DNA of 64,000 nt from Wuchereria bancrofti. Lineage: Eukaryota > Nematoda > Chromadorea > Rhabditida > Onchocercidae. This document shows, in pieces, positions 49,591-63,200 of the stretch; the first letter of the stretch is position 1; every line of letters begins with the position of its first letter. The DNA is taken from positions 15,763,382 through 15,827,381 of the forward strand of contig SSBO01000012.1 of the NCBI GenBank assembly GCA_005281725.1, written 5' to 3'. The translations under genes and the position numbers were made by a program. Under the pieces are notes generated by a model, which searched no databases, was not told where the DNA came from, and saw nothing but the letters and a program-made list of their open reading frames with translations.

Positions 49591-52500
49591 TGCATTTATG
49601 GATATTCCAGTAAGCGCTGAAGTTCTTTATGTTTCAGAAGTGCTCTACATCTTTAGTTCTTTTGTTTAACAAATCACAATCATTCCATTTTTGTAATATG
49701 AAGTGCAGTTCCACTTTTTTCAGGATTTCTAGTTCCGAGCACTTCAGCGTGTGAAGATATTCGATAAATCAGATGCGACATTATACAATAATATATGTCC
49801 GTCTTGGATTGCTGTCTCATCACGATATGGGATTATTGTTTGTGCTTCTGGTTGTGATAAGTTGATATCTTTAAGAAGTAGCCGATGTTTATCGGCTAAG
49901 CTAAAAAGCTGATATCAATGCAGACGTAGCTGGTATCCAGACCAAACTAACCAATCTTCAAGTTGAACAGGTTGATTTGTGTTCAATTATGTACATGACT
50001 TTTAAACTTTCACGAACAGTTCATATATTTTCTGGGTTCTGGATATATATGCATTTCTTTCCTTTTTCTACGCCTGGCTTTGCGGTATGTTAAAATTTTA
50101 TCAGCAATATTTACTATAAATTTGGTAAAACATTAAGTCTTCGGACTTGTCACCGATCACCTATTCGAATGTCATCAATACCAATTTTGAGCTGTTTTAT
50201 CTCCGGTTTATTTATATCATAATTAAAGTCAACATTTTTTTTGAGCTTAATTTATTTGAGAAATATGCACTGGGTCCAGTATCTTTGCAGCCTTTTGCAC
50301 TGACTGCGCTAGCTTGTAACTGCTTAAGTCGCGTGTTATCGGTTTTAATGCGAATTTGAGTGGAAGAACTGGACTTTAGATGATAAAGGGTGAATTGAAA
50401 TGTCTCTTGATTCTGAACACTGTGAAACCTGTCCAGTTTCTATCGATATTTCTTCAGTCCTCCCCGTCAACATTGGTTTTTTTTTCATCTAATTTGCTTG
50501 TTTAGGCTAATGATCACACGTTTCATTATTAGCGCAGAAGTATTCATAAAGAAAAAGTCATCTTGTGAAACATGTTTTGTTTTCCAAACAAAAAAAAAAG
50601 GGAAAAAAAAGAAATAAAAATGTATTTCATTAGTTAATGCTGTTCCAAAAAACAAAAAGTATGTTTTCTTCGTTAAGAAGATTTTCCACAACAGAAGCAA
50701 ATCGTTCCAGATAATGAGGACAGTATAGAACATCCTTCTTGTCCTACAGTCTTGGTTTTATCATCTCGAGGGATCCTTCTTGCCTTCATTGCATTATCTT
50801 CTCGTGCCGAACATCAAAACATTAATATGTATGTATCGGTTTCCCCATCTTTAGAAAAAGTTTGCTTAAAAAAGACTGTTTCGTGATTAAAGAATATTGC
50901 TGGTAATGTAGTTTTACAGCATATTTTCAAGATACATGGTATTCAGAGATTGATTTCCTTACTTTATCAATATGTATTTGTTAATATTTATGCGATTAGC
51001 TGTATTTAGAACTTCTGTTTTGTAGTCAGATTCTGAAGTTCCAACTACAGTTATATTTTTAGACAGCCAGAAAGTTTACGGTCAGTGATTTACGGGAAGG
51101 TATCAAAAAAAGTTGATGTAAAACAGAGTGAGTATTCGTGTATTGGTTCGCCAGATATTCCAATACCCTCAGATTCATTGGGTTCAGCTATTTCTTCTGA
51201 AAGTACGTGCATTCCAAAGCAGAATGAGTTGCAAAGGCAGGCAAAGGTTTGCTTTTACCAGAAACGAAAGACTGAAGTTACAACATCATTTAATACTTCA
51301 TTTATGTATGCAATATTAGTTTTGCCGATTTTGAAAGAGGAATAATTTCAGATAAACTTGTTACAGTTTGCAAAAGCAGCAGTGCTACCAAATTACATCA
51401 GTCTTTGCCATGTACTAATGTAAAAAGATTCACAGCAGCAGATAGGAGAACATTTGCAACGCCAGCGAGTTAATTCAGGGACAGATTTGATTAGACAGTT
51501 ACGGGAAGATTTTCGGGAAAAACTTCTCATTTTTGGTGAGCAATTCTTTGAGCTTTGTGAACAGAATGATTGGCTTCAAAATTTGCAAAAAAACTCAGCA
51601 AAACAGCTGGGATTGAACACTGGTAAATGCTGTAAGTCAATAATTTGTTTGAATTTGAAATTAAAAACTAAACATATTTTTGTGCGCATTTATAAACTAT
51701 GTTTCAGGCATAAATTTAACATGAAATGTTAGAGTTGGAGAAAATACGAGCAGTATGGCATTATGGCTTGATGCTTTAGAAAATCAGGTGAAAGAGAGTA
51801 TATGTTCAGTTGAAGAACAGTTGGGAATTGCGAATAATGTTGATCGAGAGCTGTTTGACAATAAATGGGTGTGGGACTTCAACAATGTAATGATTTGAAA
51901 ACTTATTTATTTTAAATGATGTGAGGAATCTGAAGCAATGCTGTTCGTACTATTTTTTAGATGCATCGCTCGGATAAATTGGTGGAAACCTTAACGAAAT
52001 TGGGACAGAAAATTGTGAATGTTGAAGATGTTTAACAGAAAATATAAAAAATAGGTTAATTTTGCGAGGAAGCGTTTGCTTCTTTTAAAGGTTAAATATG
52101 CGGACTTTTACTACTTTGTGCCTATGATGAAGCTGATTTTCGATACCTAAAAATGGCTACATTTAAGAACTCATTTATGCTACATAATCCTTCAACAAGC
52201 AAGAGTATTAATAGAGAGTTTTGATCCACTTTTTTGTTCACAATTTCAGATCAATTTTAACTCTGAATATTGATCAAGAACAGTAGATTGCCGTAACTGC
52301 AAAGAACATCTGCAAGAGGATGGTTTCACGACGAAAAATTCTGTGTGAATTGCAGCAACGAGTTACAAGTTACATTCTTTATTTTTAGTTTTTTTTTAGA
52401 TAATCATTTCACAATTATCATTTTTATTAAAATAATATTTTTTAAAATATTTTTTATATATGTACGATTGTTTCAAAATCGTAGAAATATAGTCGCAAAG

Positions 52501-54529
52501 CTGGTGCTTACTCGAAATTTAATTTCACTTATCATTCAATTAATTTTACGATTGTATTTAGCATAATTTTCAGCGTCTTATTGGTTTACATTGTGTATGC
52601 TATTCATACTGTAACTGTTTTTTCAGACCGTTGAAAAAAGACGGAGTGAATAAATTTTTCACGTCAACAAAGTCACTTTCAAATTCATTATTCAATTATA
52701 AGACATATTGCGGAGAATTGGCAGCAAGAACAGCAATTGTTACTGTTGAACAACAGAGAGAATTGTTGAAGTATGGGAAAATTGTTGATAGTTCTTTTGA
52801 AATAAGGAGTGTTAGTCACTAAAGGAAAACCCTATGCTTTTTCATTTTATCTGAAAAGTATTGTAGTATATTCATTCATCACTTGATGTTGGTATTTTAT
52901 TTTTTTCTTGAAAGAAATCTGTTTATTATATTTTACCAATTGCAAGGAATTAACTTTTTTGTACTCATCTGATTTCAGATTTTTGGCCCTACGTGAAGCA
53001 GTCGGAAGCAAAAATTGTTGTGTTTGATTGACATGAAGCACTAGACTGTGTATCGAATTCAACTATAACAGCTAATGAAAATCGCTTGCTTGAAGCAGCA
53101 TTAATGCCAATAAAAACACAAAACTGTTCGAAAATTTTAAATATTTCCTCATTTAGAATTTTTAGGAAGAATCAGCTCAAGAATCATGTGTTTTAACCGT
53201 TAGGCTTAGATTTGAAATCGAATATGTACGTGTGTTGAATTTAGACCATTGAATTTTATAACAAGCATTCTTTTCAATGACTGCTTCGGCTACAATTGTA
53301 GCTTACACAGCAGTCATTTTTTTCGAGACCAACGGCTTCAGCCTAACCTTGGCCCAGAAGCTCGTAAGTTTATGTTTCTTTTTATTGTAGCGTTATAAAT
53401 ATTGGGACGCAGTCATCCGATTATTTACTTTCTAAAGGTATGCCTTACCAAATGGGCTATTATTACCTCTGTTAACTTCAAAATTGCTATTCCACAATAA
53501 GTAATCTAACAGAATATTGTAGTTTCACAGAATATTATATTTTTTGCTTTCTTCCATTATAGAGACGAAATCATCCACACACATGATCACTTTCATTCCC
53601 ACCACTTCCGCAGGTTATATGTCCGATGGGACCAATAAATCTTTAGCAGTTCAGGCAGGTTTTTCCGTTTGGAGTAAAATTTTCATGAGAAAATAAATGT
53701 TAAAAAAGAAACATCTGATTGTTTTTTGATAATCTCAAGAATAAATTTTCTAAAATCAGTGATTGTATTTCTTTTTTACTTTGTTTAGAAGAAAATAAGA
53801 AATTTGATGTTGTAGAGTCGTATTTGGGGTAAAATGTTAAAAATAGAGTTCTTCATTATTACTACATATGTATTTATATTTTTCAATAAAAGATTTTTGT
53901 AAAATATTGATTTATATTGCGTTTTCAGTCCAACCAATTCCAAAAACTGACTGAATCAGCTGTTAATTTGTCGATAACTTCATCTTCTTTCGTGAATTTG
54001 AGCAGTTCTACAACCTTACCAGCAACTTCCAGCTGTTTTTCCACGGAGGCAGTTATGAAACAGCTCCCTACCGGAGAATCGTTCACGAAAATTCCAGAAA
54101 CAGTAACGTTGAATGAAGAGCACCCCGGTGATGTAACATTTTCATTTAAAAATTTGGATACTCCATCAACAGCAACGAATGATGTTTCTTCTCGAGGAAC
54201 CGCTTTTTGCACCGTCAATACGGCGAATACCTCTGATTATGTCAGTTTTGTTTTCTTTTCACTCGGTGTTTTTATCTGTGATATGTACATAAGACGTGTA
54301 TGTGGTTAAGGTCTGCCATACAAAGTCGAGATGGCTTTTGCTGATGCAGTTTGGGTTAAATTTGCCGAGTATAATAAAGATCTTGAATAAGTAGCTAACA
54401 GAACTGATTCATAGAATTTCTTTAATATAAATTTCAAGCAGTAATCTTGCTGTTGAATATAATTGTTCAAGCTTATTCGAAAGTGCTGTGTAAATTAACC
54501 TGAACTTATAGAATTCTACTGTAGCACAG
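49591..54529 (+). pseudogene. NUP214: NUP214 5' two thirds, copy A, degraded
   Basis: The first ATG is changed (ATGGCAGATG reads GAGGAGAGATG here). The second exon has a nonsense codon at its third position (TAG at 49730). A 1225-bp deletion at about 50356 fuses exon 3 to exon 7 sequence, removing the middle of the propeller. Further frameshifts and stops follow in the coiled-coil exons (for example TAG at 52284), and an 8-bp loss lies near 52992. Only the exon at 53929-54240 is identical to copy B and open. From 54530 the single-copy 3' exons follow, so this copy could give at most an N-terminally truncated FG-repeat product. Confidence 0.88.
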
Positions 54530-57225
54530 AAAATTTTCTCAATGAAAAGCAAAGAAAATGAAACAACATCAGTTGGACCTGTTACGACATCAGAATCGTT
54601 GACAAACATTTTTGCTACCATAGCTTCAAGTTCAACAACAGCCACTGCAACTGACAGAACTTCGACAAAAAACACAAACAATGAAATGACAGTAGCGAAT
54701 TCATCTGCCTTAAGGACAACATCCAAGATATCAGATTCCAAAACGAATATATCGTTTACCTTCAAGTTACCAACAGCAGAGAATCAACAGACAGCATCTG
54801 CTGTAAATGGTATTTTTTTCTCTAAGCAATGTCGTATTATCGATAATGTTATGTTTTTGTAATGTTTACAGAACCGAGAGAAAATGAAAAATTTTATAAA
54901 AGCTTGTAATGCAACATGTTTCTTGGTGATGGTTAGTTGGCAATAAAGTTGACAATTTTGCCAGTTGACAATAAAAGTGTTGCACTGCTCGTTTTTAATG
55001 AGTGCATCCTACCATTAAACCATTCTGCTCAGGTAGTTAGGATAGGTAAGCTGTCAGTTGTTTGAACATTCTGACCTTAAGAAATATTCTGTTCGTTTTT
55101 GCAATTTACTTGAAGTTTCTAGAAATAAAAAAGTGCCATCTTATGCTTTGTTACTGCTGATCTGGCCATTATTCTTTCTTCAGACTCAGTAAATGGTGGT
55201 AACACAAGCACGACAGTTGAGTTGCAGCCAAAAGATTTGGATGCTATAGGGTATGTATGGTCCTCATTGACTTGATAACATTTGAAGATCAAGCATAACA
55301 AACTAAACACTGGTTACAGTGAGGGGAATATTCACCGCAATTTTTTTTTAACTTTAGATCAAATGTGTTGAATGATTTGGTATCAGACCTGCTGAACTGT
55401 ACTAAACTAAAGAATTTCAGTGACGATGGAATGATGGAAGCAGAGGGTACTTCATCTGCTCCAACAACTGTGTTCTCATCGTCGCTCTCCTTGTTAGTTT
55501 TTTTAAAACATCTAGTTTCTATAATTTCTATAAAATATAAGTTGTTATAAACTATTTTCTTTTAACCTATAACCTCTACAAAATGCTGTTTTCTCGAACT
55601 GTTCCATCGGTATTTTCAAATTAAATCTCTATTTCTACAAAAAAAGAAAAAGGTATCAGGAACATTAGAATTGAAAGAATTTTTCTTTAGTGGTTTGGAA
55701 AGTGCTGCATCCAGTGTCAATACAACGCAAAATATTTTTGGTTCTGGGCTCAAATTTCTGTCATCTGCACAGCCTCAGACAGCTTCAGTGTTCCGTAATG
55801 CTTCTTCTGCTAACAAAGGTAGCTCAGTATTTGATGCTAATGGTCCAGCAACTTCTGGTGGTGGTGGTCTCTTCAGCCGAATGCAGCAATCGAATGCAGC
55901 ATCATCAACTTCGTTTTCTTTCGGTTCAGCTGCTAATTCGCATAGTTCATCCAGTCTTTTTGGGACAAGACCAGCAAGTATGACTTAAGTCGAGAGTAAT
56001 TTCAAAATTGGAGGTGTGATTCAGTATTTAAGAAGGAAATATTTAAACCAAGTTAATATTTTCCATAGTTGAATCGATTTAAACTTTTTTAAGTCAGTCA
56101 ATATGCTTTCACATACTGTCAGAACTTTGCATATTTTCCATTTTTCTGAAATTTAGAATGGTTAGTTAGGGAATGTTGTTTCTTTGAAACTTGCAAGTTT
56201 TTTAAAAGCTGTGCATTTTTAAAACTCAATTTTAGCTACTAGTACCACATTTGGCGGTGCACCATCATTTGGTTCGAAACCAGTATTCGGATCTCCATCA
56301 CCTCTTGTTTCAGCATTTGGTCAGCAACGTCCTCAACATGTTACTTCTGCAACTACTGCATTTTCTAAGTTAGTTTTTGCTGTGTAAAATACTAATAACT
56401 GCTCTATGACTACGTTTTCAGTAGTAATTTGCAAGGTCATAGAAAAAATATAAACTTTGTCGTGATGTGAGAGTGTTACTGATTTGGTAGTGAAGTGCAA
56501 AAAGGTATATTCTTTAAGTTTAAACCGGTCGATTAAACATTATTTTATTTTACCGGGGCAAGAACTAGGTCAGTCTTAATCAGCTTTATAGTTTTATCTG
56601 CTAGGTGCAACGGTTTTGTGGTTAACTCGACTACTTTATGAGATTCGTGCACGATGGTGTCCGATTCGTGGTTATGCTGTTACTAATATAATGAAACATA
56701 AATATTCTATTTCATGAAAATGAAGGAATCTAGATATTTGCACAATTGAAATTGCATTTTCACAAAAATTTTGGAAAAAAAAAAGCATTTGCACAAAATT
56801 TTTGAAATTTCTACCTAAATTCAATAACACGAATAATACTTTTAGCTTCGCCAAAACCAGTACCGTTGGATTTGGTTCACTGGCTGCAAGCCAGCAACAG
56901 CAATCATCGGTTTCTGTATTTGGTGGGAGTGGATTTGGTGCTTTGACTCAGCAACCTCAAAAAAGCTCAATATTTGGTGGAGGCCTAAATTCATCTGTAA
57001 CTAACAGGTTCTTTATTTACATTACAGTAATTGTATTTTCTAGTCTTAGGTTGAAGGTTAACCAAAACATGTGCAAAATATTTTAGTAAGCTGTAATATT
57101 CATTGCTCGTTCAACACTGAACGCATTGCACGTGCTTATTCAAAGTTTTATCGGTTTGTTATTGATTTTTTAAGTACTGATCATCTTTGCACCGTTTTAG
57201 TTCGTCCTTTTCTATGTGGCGCTAG
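54530..57225 (+). CDS. NUP214: NUP214 3' exons with FG repeats (single copy)
   Basis: Exons 54530-54809, 55184-55250, 55358-55492, 55691-55977, 56236-56368, 56846-57007 and 57201-57225 (TAG). Phases match copy B's preceding exon (ends 33047 or 54240). The region is Ser/Thr-rich, then carries about a dozen FG dipeptides, many as SFG, VFG, IFG or GFG (for example VSVFGGSGFGA, KSSIFGGG, SFGSKPVFGS). It ends in the short exon reading SSFSMWR. FG repeats bind transport receptors in the pore. The intact full-length gene is copy B's 5' exons plus these. Confidence 0.88.
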
Positions 57226-60200
57226 AATATGCTGAAGAAACTACTACAAGAAAGCGATTGAAAAATTGATGAAATTCAATAATTGTTTTATTTTTTGTGC
57301 TAAATTTTGCATGTTTATAAATGTTTTAGTCACATAAAAAAAATTCCACATTGTTTCCGTCATATCAGACAATAAATTCTTAAATTTATTCTTTATTTTT
57401 TGTTTAGATTTTGGAAAGTCGATTCGTCAAGGCCGAAATTTCAAAATATTCCACTTTGATTTCCTTTATCATTCTTCAAGCTCATACACCTTTTCCCTAC
57501 TGCTTTAGAAGTTCGAATTTATGGATTAAGGGCTGAAGTTAATAAATTCTAATCTTTGGTTAGTGTTGGCTGTTTCTAAATCAAATTCAAGTTTCCTACC
57601 TAATCTAAAAAGTTTTTTCAAAAAGATGCTGTTGTACATGGCGGTCAATATTTTGACTTTTATAATGGGTATTTGCAATCATTGTTGCTTATTTATTATT
57701 AGGCTTTTCTCTCTAACTTTGCTAATCGTAACCTTGGACTTAAGAATTGTCCGATACTTTAGGTGCAAAGTACAAAGTTGAGATTACATAAATATTTAAA
57801 ACGGGGAATAATGCACGGTATATAGAGTATATCATTGGAAGTACATAATTATTGAAGCATAAATTGGTTGAGTTACTTGCTAATCTCATTATTTATAGCT
57901 CTTTTACTCAGTGAATTTGACAATGTTAGTAACATAGAAATAAGGTGGTAGGAAAGAAGCAAATGTCTGGTAGAATCTGCGACTTTTTAAATCATTAAAA
58001 TCAAGACTATCTGTGATGAAATGAAAGGTGAAACCATGGGATCCACAGATTTTTATCGAAATGAATATAAGGCGAACTCTGCATTGACTCTTCCCCTTAT
58101 CACTTTTTGCATGGAGCAATGCCTTGCAGACATACTGATGCGACAAGTGAATACGCTTTAAATGTGTAAACAAGTGAGTGGTCCTTTTTTCCACAAACTA
58201 ATTCACTATTTCAATTGCAACTTTGTTTATGTTGCTGTTTTCTTACCTTGTATCATATTGCACTCTCTCAGATTATGCAAAAGTATCAAAAGTTGAGCGG
58301 TAATGTGTTCCATTGAATGAATCAGTGTGTAATTTTAATCTATGGGCGAGATGGTGTTTGATTCTTCCTGTGTAGCACCTTCTTCAACTCCAATTTAGGG
58401 TATGTTCCCAAAAACTACTTCAGTGATATTAAAGACTACTTCATTGAGTTTTATGCAAGGAACTCAACAGAAGATGAAAGTGATGAAAATTTGATGTACA
58501 AACTCAATAATAAACAAAGTATTCCTTCAAATACTCTAATTATATTTTAAAAGAAGTCAGTAATCACTTTATAAATCAGTTTAATCAATACCAGCAGTGA
58601 AATGTTGTCTAATGGAGCTCAAGAAGTTTCTGATAAATAAAGAAAAGTGGAATGTATAATCCATCATTAAAGAACAGTCACAAATTCATTCAGATTTAGA
58701 CGGGGAGGGGATTCTATAGAGCGAGAATATAATGTAAAAGATTCAGGGAAATTGCTGCTAGGCAGATAAATTCTTACCTCTATTAGCTCTTTTCATTGCT
58801 ATATAGTTTAATTCTAGGTGACGAATTTCATCTAGAAATGTTGGAATATGATGAGAAGAATAAGTTAATCATAAACAAATGGTTAGTACAATTGTGTCAT
58901 ATTACCTGCATCGGCACATTTACAATTCGTAACACCTATAGCAGTACAGTGACCTAACTCTTCTCTTTCTAACTATAACTTCTGTTATCCTTAGTCATGT
59001 TGATCAGTCATCATCGTTTTGTTGCGTATAAATCAAACAAATCTTATATGAACAGATGAATAATACAGTTTGTTGTTCTGTTGGAATTTCGAAAATCCAT
59101 TCGATCCTTAGGCGTAGTACCGTAGCAAAAGTACACTCATTTTGATTTGCTTAACGAGTTTGTTCTATTTTATGTTACAAAAAAATTTAACAAACGCATC
59201 TGGACTAGAGAGAAATAAATGTGACAATCTTCCCTCATTACAAACTTTTTGCTACAATAATCTCTGAGATAAATTCCAGGAATTCGAAAATAGATACTTT
59301 TGATATTTTTGATTTACATAACGGACGACACATTAAACGATGCATTTTTCAAATGTCTTTTTCTTCTATTCATTCTTGCTATGCACTCATAGTTTTAGGA
59401 AAGAAAATTGCGTTTTTTTTCTACCTGTTTGTTTCTAATAAAGAAATCATCGCTATTCATGGATAAATTGCCACAGCTCTGATAAGTTTCAGAAATTTGT
59501 ATCTTTAAAAATTGACATAAGAATTGTTGCTAATTGAAATTCATGATTTCTAAAGTCAATTTGTTAGTGTGAGATCAATAGTTTTCCACTTTCATTAACA
59601 GACTTGCTACCCCCACATTAATCAGATGATCCTTCCAGTTTCTTTCAATTCTTTCATCTACCTGTTTATTTCAAATAAAGGAATCATTGCTCACTTTCGA
59701 TATGAATAACAGTGCTGGAAATTTTGGCACGAATTTCTTCCCTTTGAAGATGAAAATTAATTCGTTGGTTGATGCAGTACGTGTCACTAATTTTCTAATT
59801 GTTATATTTTAATTCATGTCGCAATTTACAATTCATCTGAAACATCAGATGCTCTATAGTTCGTAATGAACATTAAGAATTCAGAACAATCCAAACTAAC
59901 TGATTCTTAAGCAAATTGATCCTCAATCTCGAAATAAATCAGCACCGGCAAGACCATAACGATGATATTATATTGATCATTTCCTCTCCATTCATTTCAT
60001 TTACAATTCGTTGTCACCCGAGAAGAGTAATAATATATTCTAACTTTAGCATTTTTCCGACAAGTTATCATGCAGCCATATTTGTGGTCCAGTTAACTAA
60101 CCACCAATATAATTTCATTGCACACGCATAATAATTATTATATAACTTATCAGGAAGTACGATATTATTTTGGAATATCAGTCATATGAGTCTTATTATA

Positions 60201-63200
60201 GCCATATATTTCTTAAATTTTGGAATATTAGAAAAATTTTCGAAAATTTTTTACGATTATTTGCAAGATTTTTGCTATCTTTCGCGACTTTTCCTTTATT
60301 TGATGTTTTGAAGTGAAGTCCTTTTCTGCTGTCTCCGATCCCTTTAATTTAACTTTAACTGCATTTATCATGAAGCTTTCGTTTTAGGGACAAAACTTTT
60401 GAACAGCATTGTTTTTTAACTTCGTTGAATACTGTTGGAATGGAATTTAAATTCAAGGCAAACAATCAGTTATAATGAAATGCGTTGCTTAGTGGTTAAT
60501 TCCAACTTTCAAACTTTACTGCTATTTTAAATTCGAGCCAGTTTGAAAACCAGGTAAATTTGATACGCTTGGTGAGCGAAGTTGGTTAAGTGATTTTATT
60601 TAATTTTATATAAAATCTTTAAAATGCACAAAATTGTTTTTATACACCAAAAATCTTAAAATATGAGCGTTTTGATTTCATTGGTCACATTCCATTTAAA
60701 CTGTTTGTATTTGCCACTTGATTACTTCTAAAAAGAGTCCTAATTTTAAAATTCGTGTAATCTAGAAATCCAATGGAAAATGAATGATTCAAAATCTTTT
60801 ACAATTAACATTATGCAGTAACGTTGTAAAATACCTGCGACAAGTCACTGCTCCGAAATGTTTTGTAAAATTCATGCAGTGATACGAGTTTTATATTGTC
60901 TTGAATGGTCTTTTTTTAAATTTACACAAGGATGGACTGGTTTGCCGCATCTTCAATCGATCGACGGATATTTTAGTCACTAATCAGTTCTCCATATTTT
61001 TATTCCAATTTTTTATATTGTTGTAAATTTAATTATTTGTGCATCAGAAAACCAGATGAGTTTCCTGAAAGTTCTTAGCACATAACAATACATTTTGTAA
61101 AACAGTAAATATTCCTTAGTGCTTTGATTTGATAAAATCATTTAAAAAATTTTTTTACTGAGCTCTTTACCCTTTTTCCGATATAAATGCAATTAATTGA
61201 AAGAGTTGGCAATTCAAATTATTGAAAAAATGGAATACATTAAAGAATTACTAATACATTTTTAGGAGAATGGGATGTAACAAAAAATTTGTCGAGCTAT
61301 GGCCACCGAATAAATATTAATAACACTGATTACTCCACCCATCATTCAATAGTTTCAATATTTTATCATCGTTCGTTTCATATCACAAAGAATGAAGAAG
61401 CAAAAAACCGAGATGACAACTATGCTTTTGCTTATTTGTGTTTTACTTTTAATGAAACTTCATCGGACTGAGCAGTACGTAAATCAGTCATATTCTTCCA
61501 TCAATGCTTTATTTATTAATAAATGTTTGGCTTTTCAATAGTCTCTTGTTTCATCTGCTAGTATATTTTACAAACTCTAAACTGTCTATTTATGACAAAT
61601 ATACATTTAGGGATGGATAAGTTTTCTGTGCATAATTTATTAATGCATTTTATCAAAATTGCAAGATAACATTTGAATGCTTATTAGGATTGCATTATAA
61701 TATATGAGGAAATCTCAGTTCATTGTTTATGATTTTTTTGTAGGAAACCTTTGGTTGTGACACAATCAACATTGAGATGGAATGCAACCAATGAGATGCT
61801 AATATCTGCCAGCAGTTCCGCAAATAATCTCGTTGATATTGGCATAGAAATTCATGCTTTCTACCCTTCGTTCTTAGTCTTCCGGCAAACATTACAAGGG
61901 AAAGTTGCCGGTTAATGTTCTTCCCTAATTTCCGTTTTTAGAAACAATATATTTTATTTCTTTATTATTTATTCAAGTATAGTTGAAGTGTTAATTTGTA
62001 GATAGAAAGGATATAGGAAAGAGATGAATATGTCAATTATTGATGTTGATTGCAGGGTCACTAAATCGTGTAAAGTTCTTTGTACCGGGTGGAACAGAAC
62101 GGTCTGATTCCTATCGGTTAGTGGTTCGAGCTCAGAACGACAGTGAACGCACTAATAATGACTGGTCAACAATACTGTCACCATGCAATCAGCATTACGA
62201 AATATGGGATTCTGCCCCACTGTGGACATGGAATTTCAATTTCAAAGAATAGTGTGTGATTGCCTCAAACATTTTGGTGCAAGCTGCTTCGATGGCAGAG
62301 AAGCACGTTCGAATATACACATTTGTATATTTTCACATTATCATTATCATTTATCATTGTGCTAATTCTTTTATCATTATACTAGTACTTCATTTCCAAC
62401 AGGAAGAAAACATTTCGTTGAGTAGAAGATTCAATGCAATGCAAAAAAATTTAGTTTGAAAGAAAAGTTAAGAAAAAATTGTTAATATACATTTTTTTTC
62501 TAAATTATATCACCTAAATGCAGAAATATTTTTCAGTCATATTTCAAGAATGTCATTGGTTTAAATATTTGGTCCAGTTTCTCAAAATAACCATTTTTAG
62601 ATCTTTGCTGAGTCACAAAGTTTATTACACCAAAATGTTAAAGTTTTATCCATTATTATCCTACCTTTCATGAAATACCAAAGGGAAATTAGCTATGCTT
62701 TTATCACAATCATACCGGAAGTAGATACTAGATCAGTGTAAAAGTTCCGACTATTTCATTAGTCACTTCTCAAAGTGAATGAGACGATTCTGTTCTCTAC
62801 AACTAAAGTCCCTGAATTTGCACAGTTGTAAAATTTCTGTTTATTCTATCTGGAATAACTGACCGGGAAGGAGTGAATTTCTTTAATTAAGCTGATCGTA
62901 CTATGTTGAACATCGAGTATCTATTAAATACTTATAATACAGTTAGATTAAATAAACTGATCGACTATCAACGTCGTTCTTAATTCGCTCCCATAAATAC
63001 TAAAAAAGAATTTTTTAGAATATGATGACTGGAAGAAAAACCAATTCGATCTACATTCAAAATTTTTCCTGGGCTTCTTATTTTTTTCTAGTTGTTGTAT
63101 TCTTTGTGGAAGTAGATATAGATCAAAAAAATATAAAACATAAGCTGCATTTTTCGGTTCAGAACTTGGTACATATCACTAGTTAGCAGTATTTATATAA

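Larger units (their letters stand above)
33357..54548. repeat. copy A of the gene block
   Basis: Colinear with copy B from the unknown gene to NUP214, but shorter. It carries many lesions in canopy, TRMT13 and NUP214, A-only insertions at about 43664-44028 and 47322-47490, and an inverted segment at 46586-46926. It joins without a break to the single-copy right flank, and through its 1078-bp overlap to the left flank. Confidence 0.85.

Noticed and set aside
55690..55983. Second frame across the FG exon
   Set aside because: Shadow of the FG-repeat frame, which has correct splice phases on both sides.
62040..62365. Cys-containing ORFs that briefly suggested a secreted phospholipase
   Set aside because: No His-Asp catalytic motif or calcium-loop pattern could be found in any frame.
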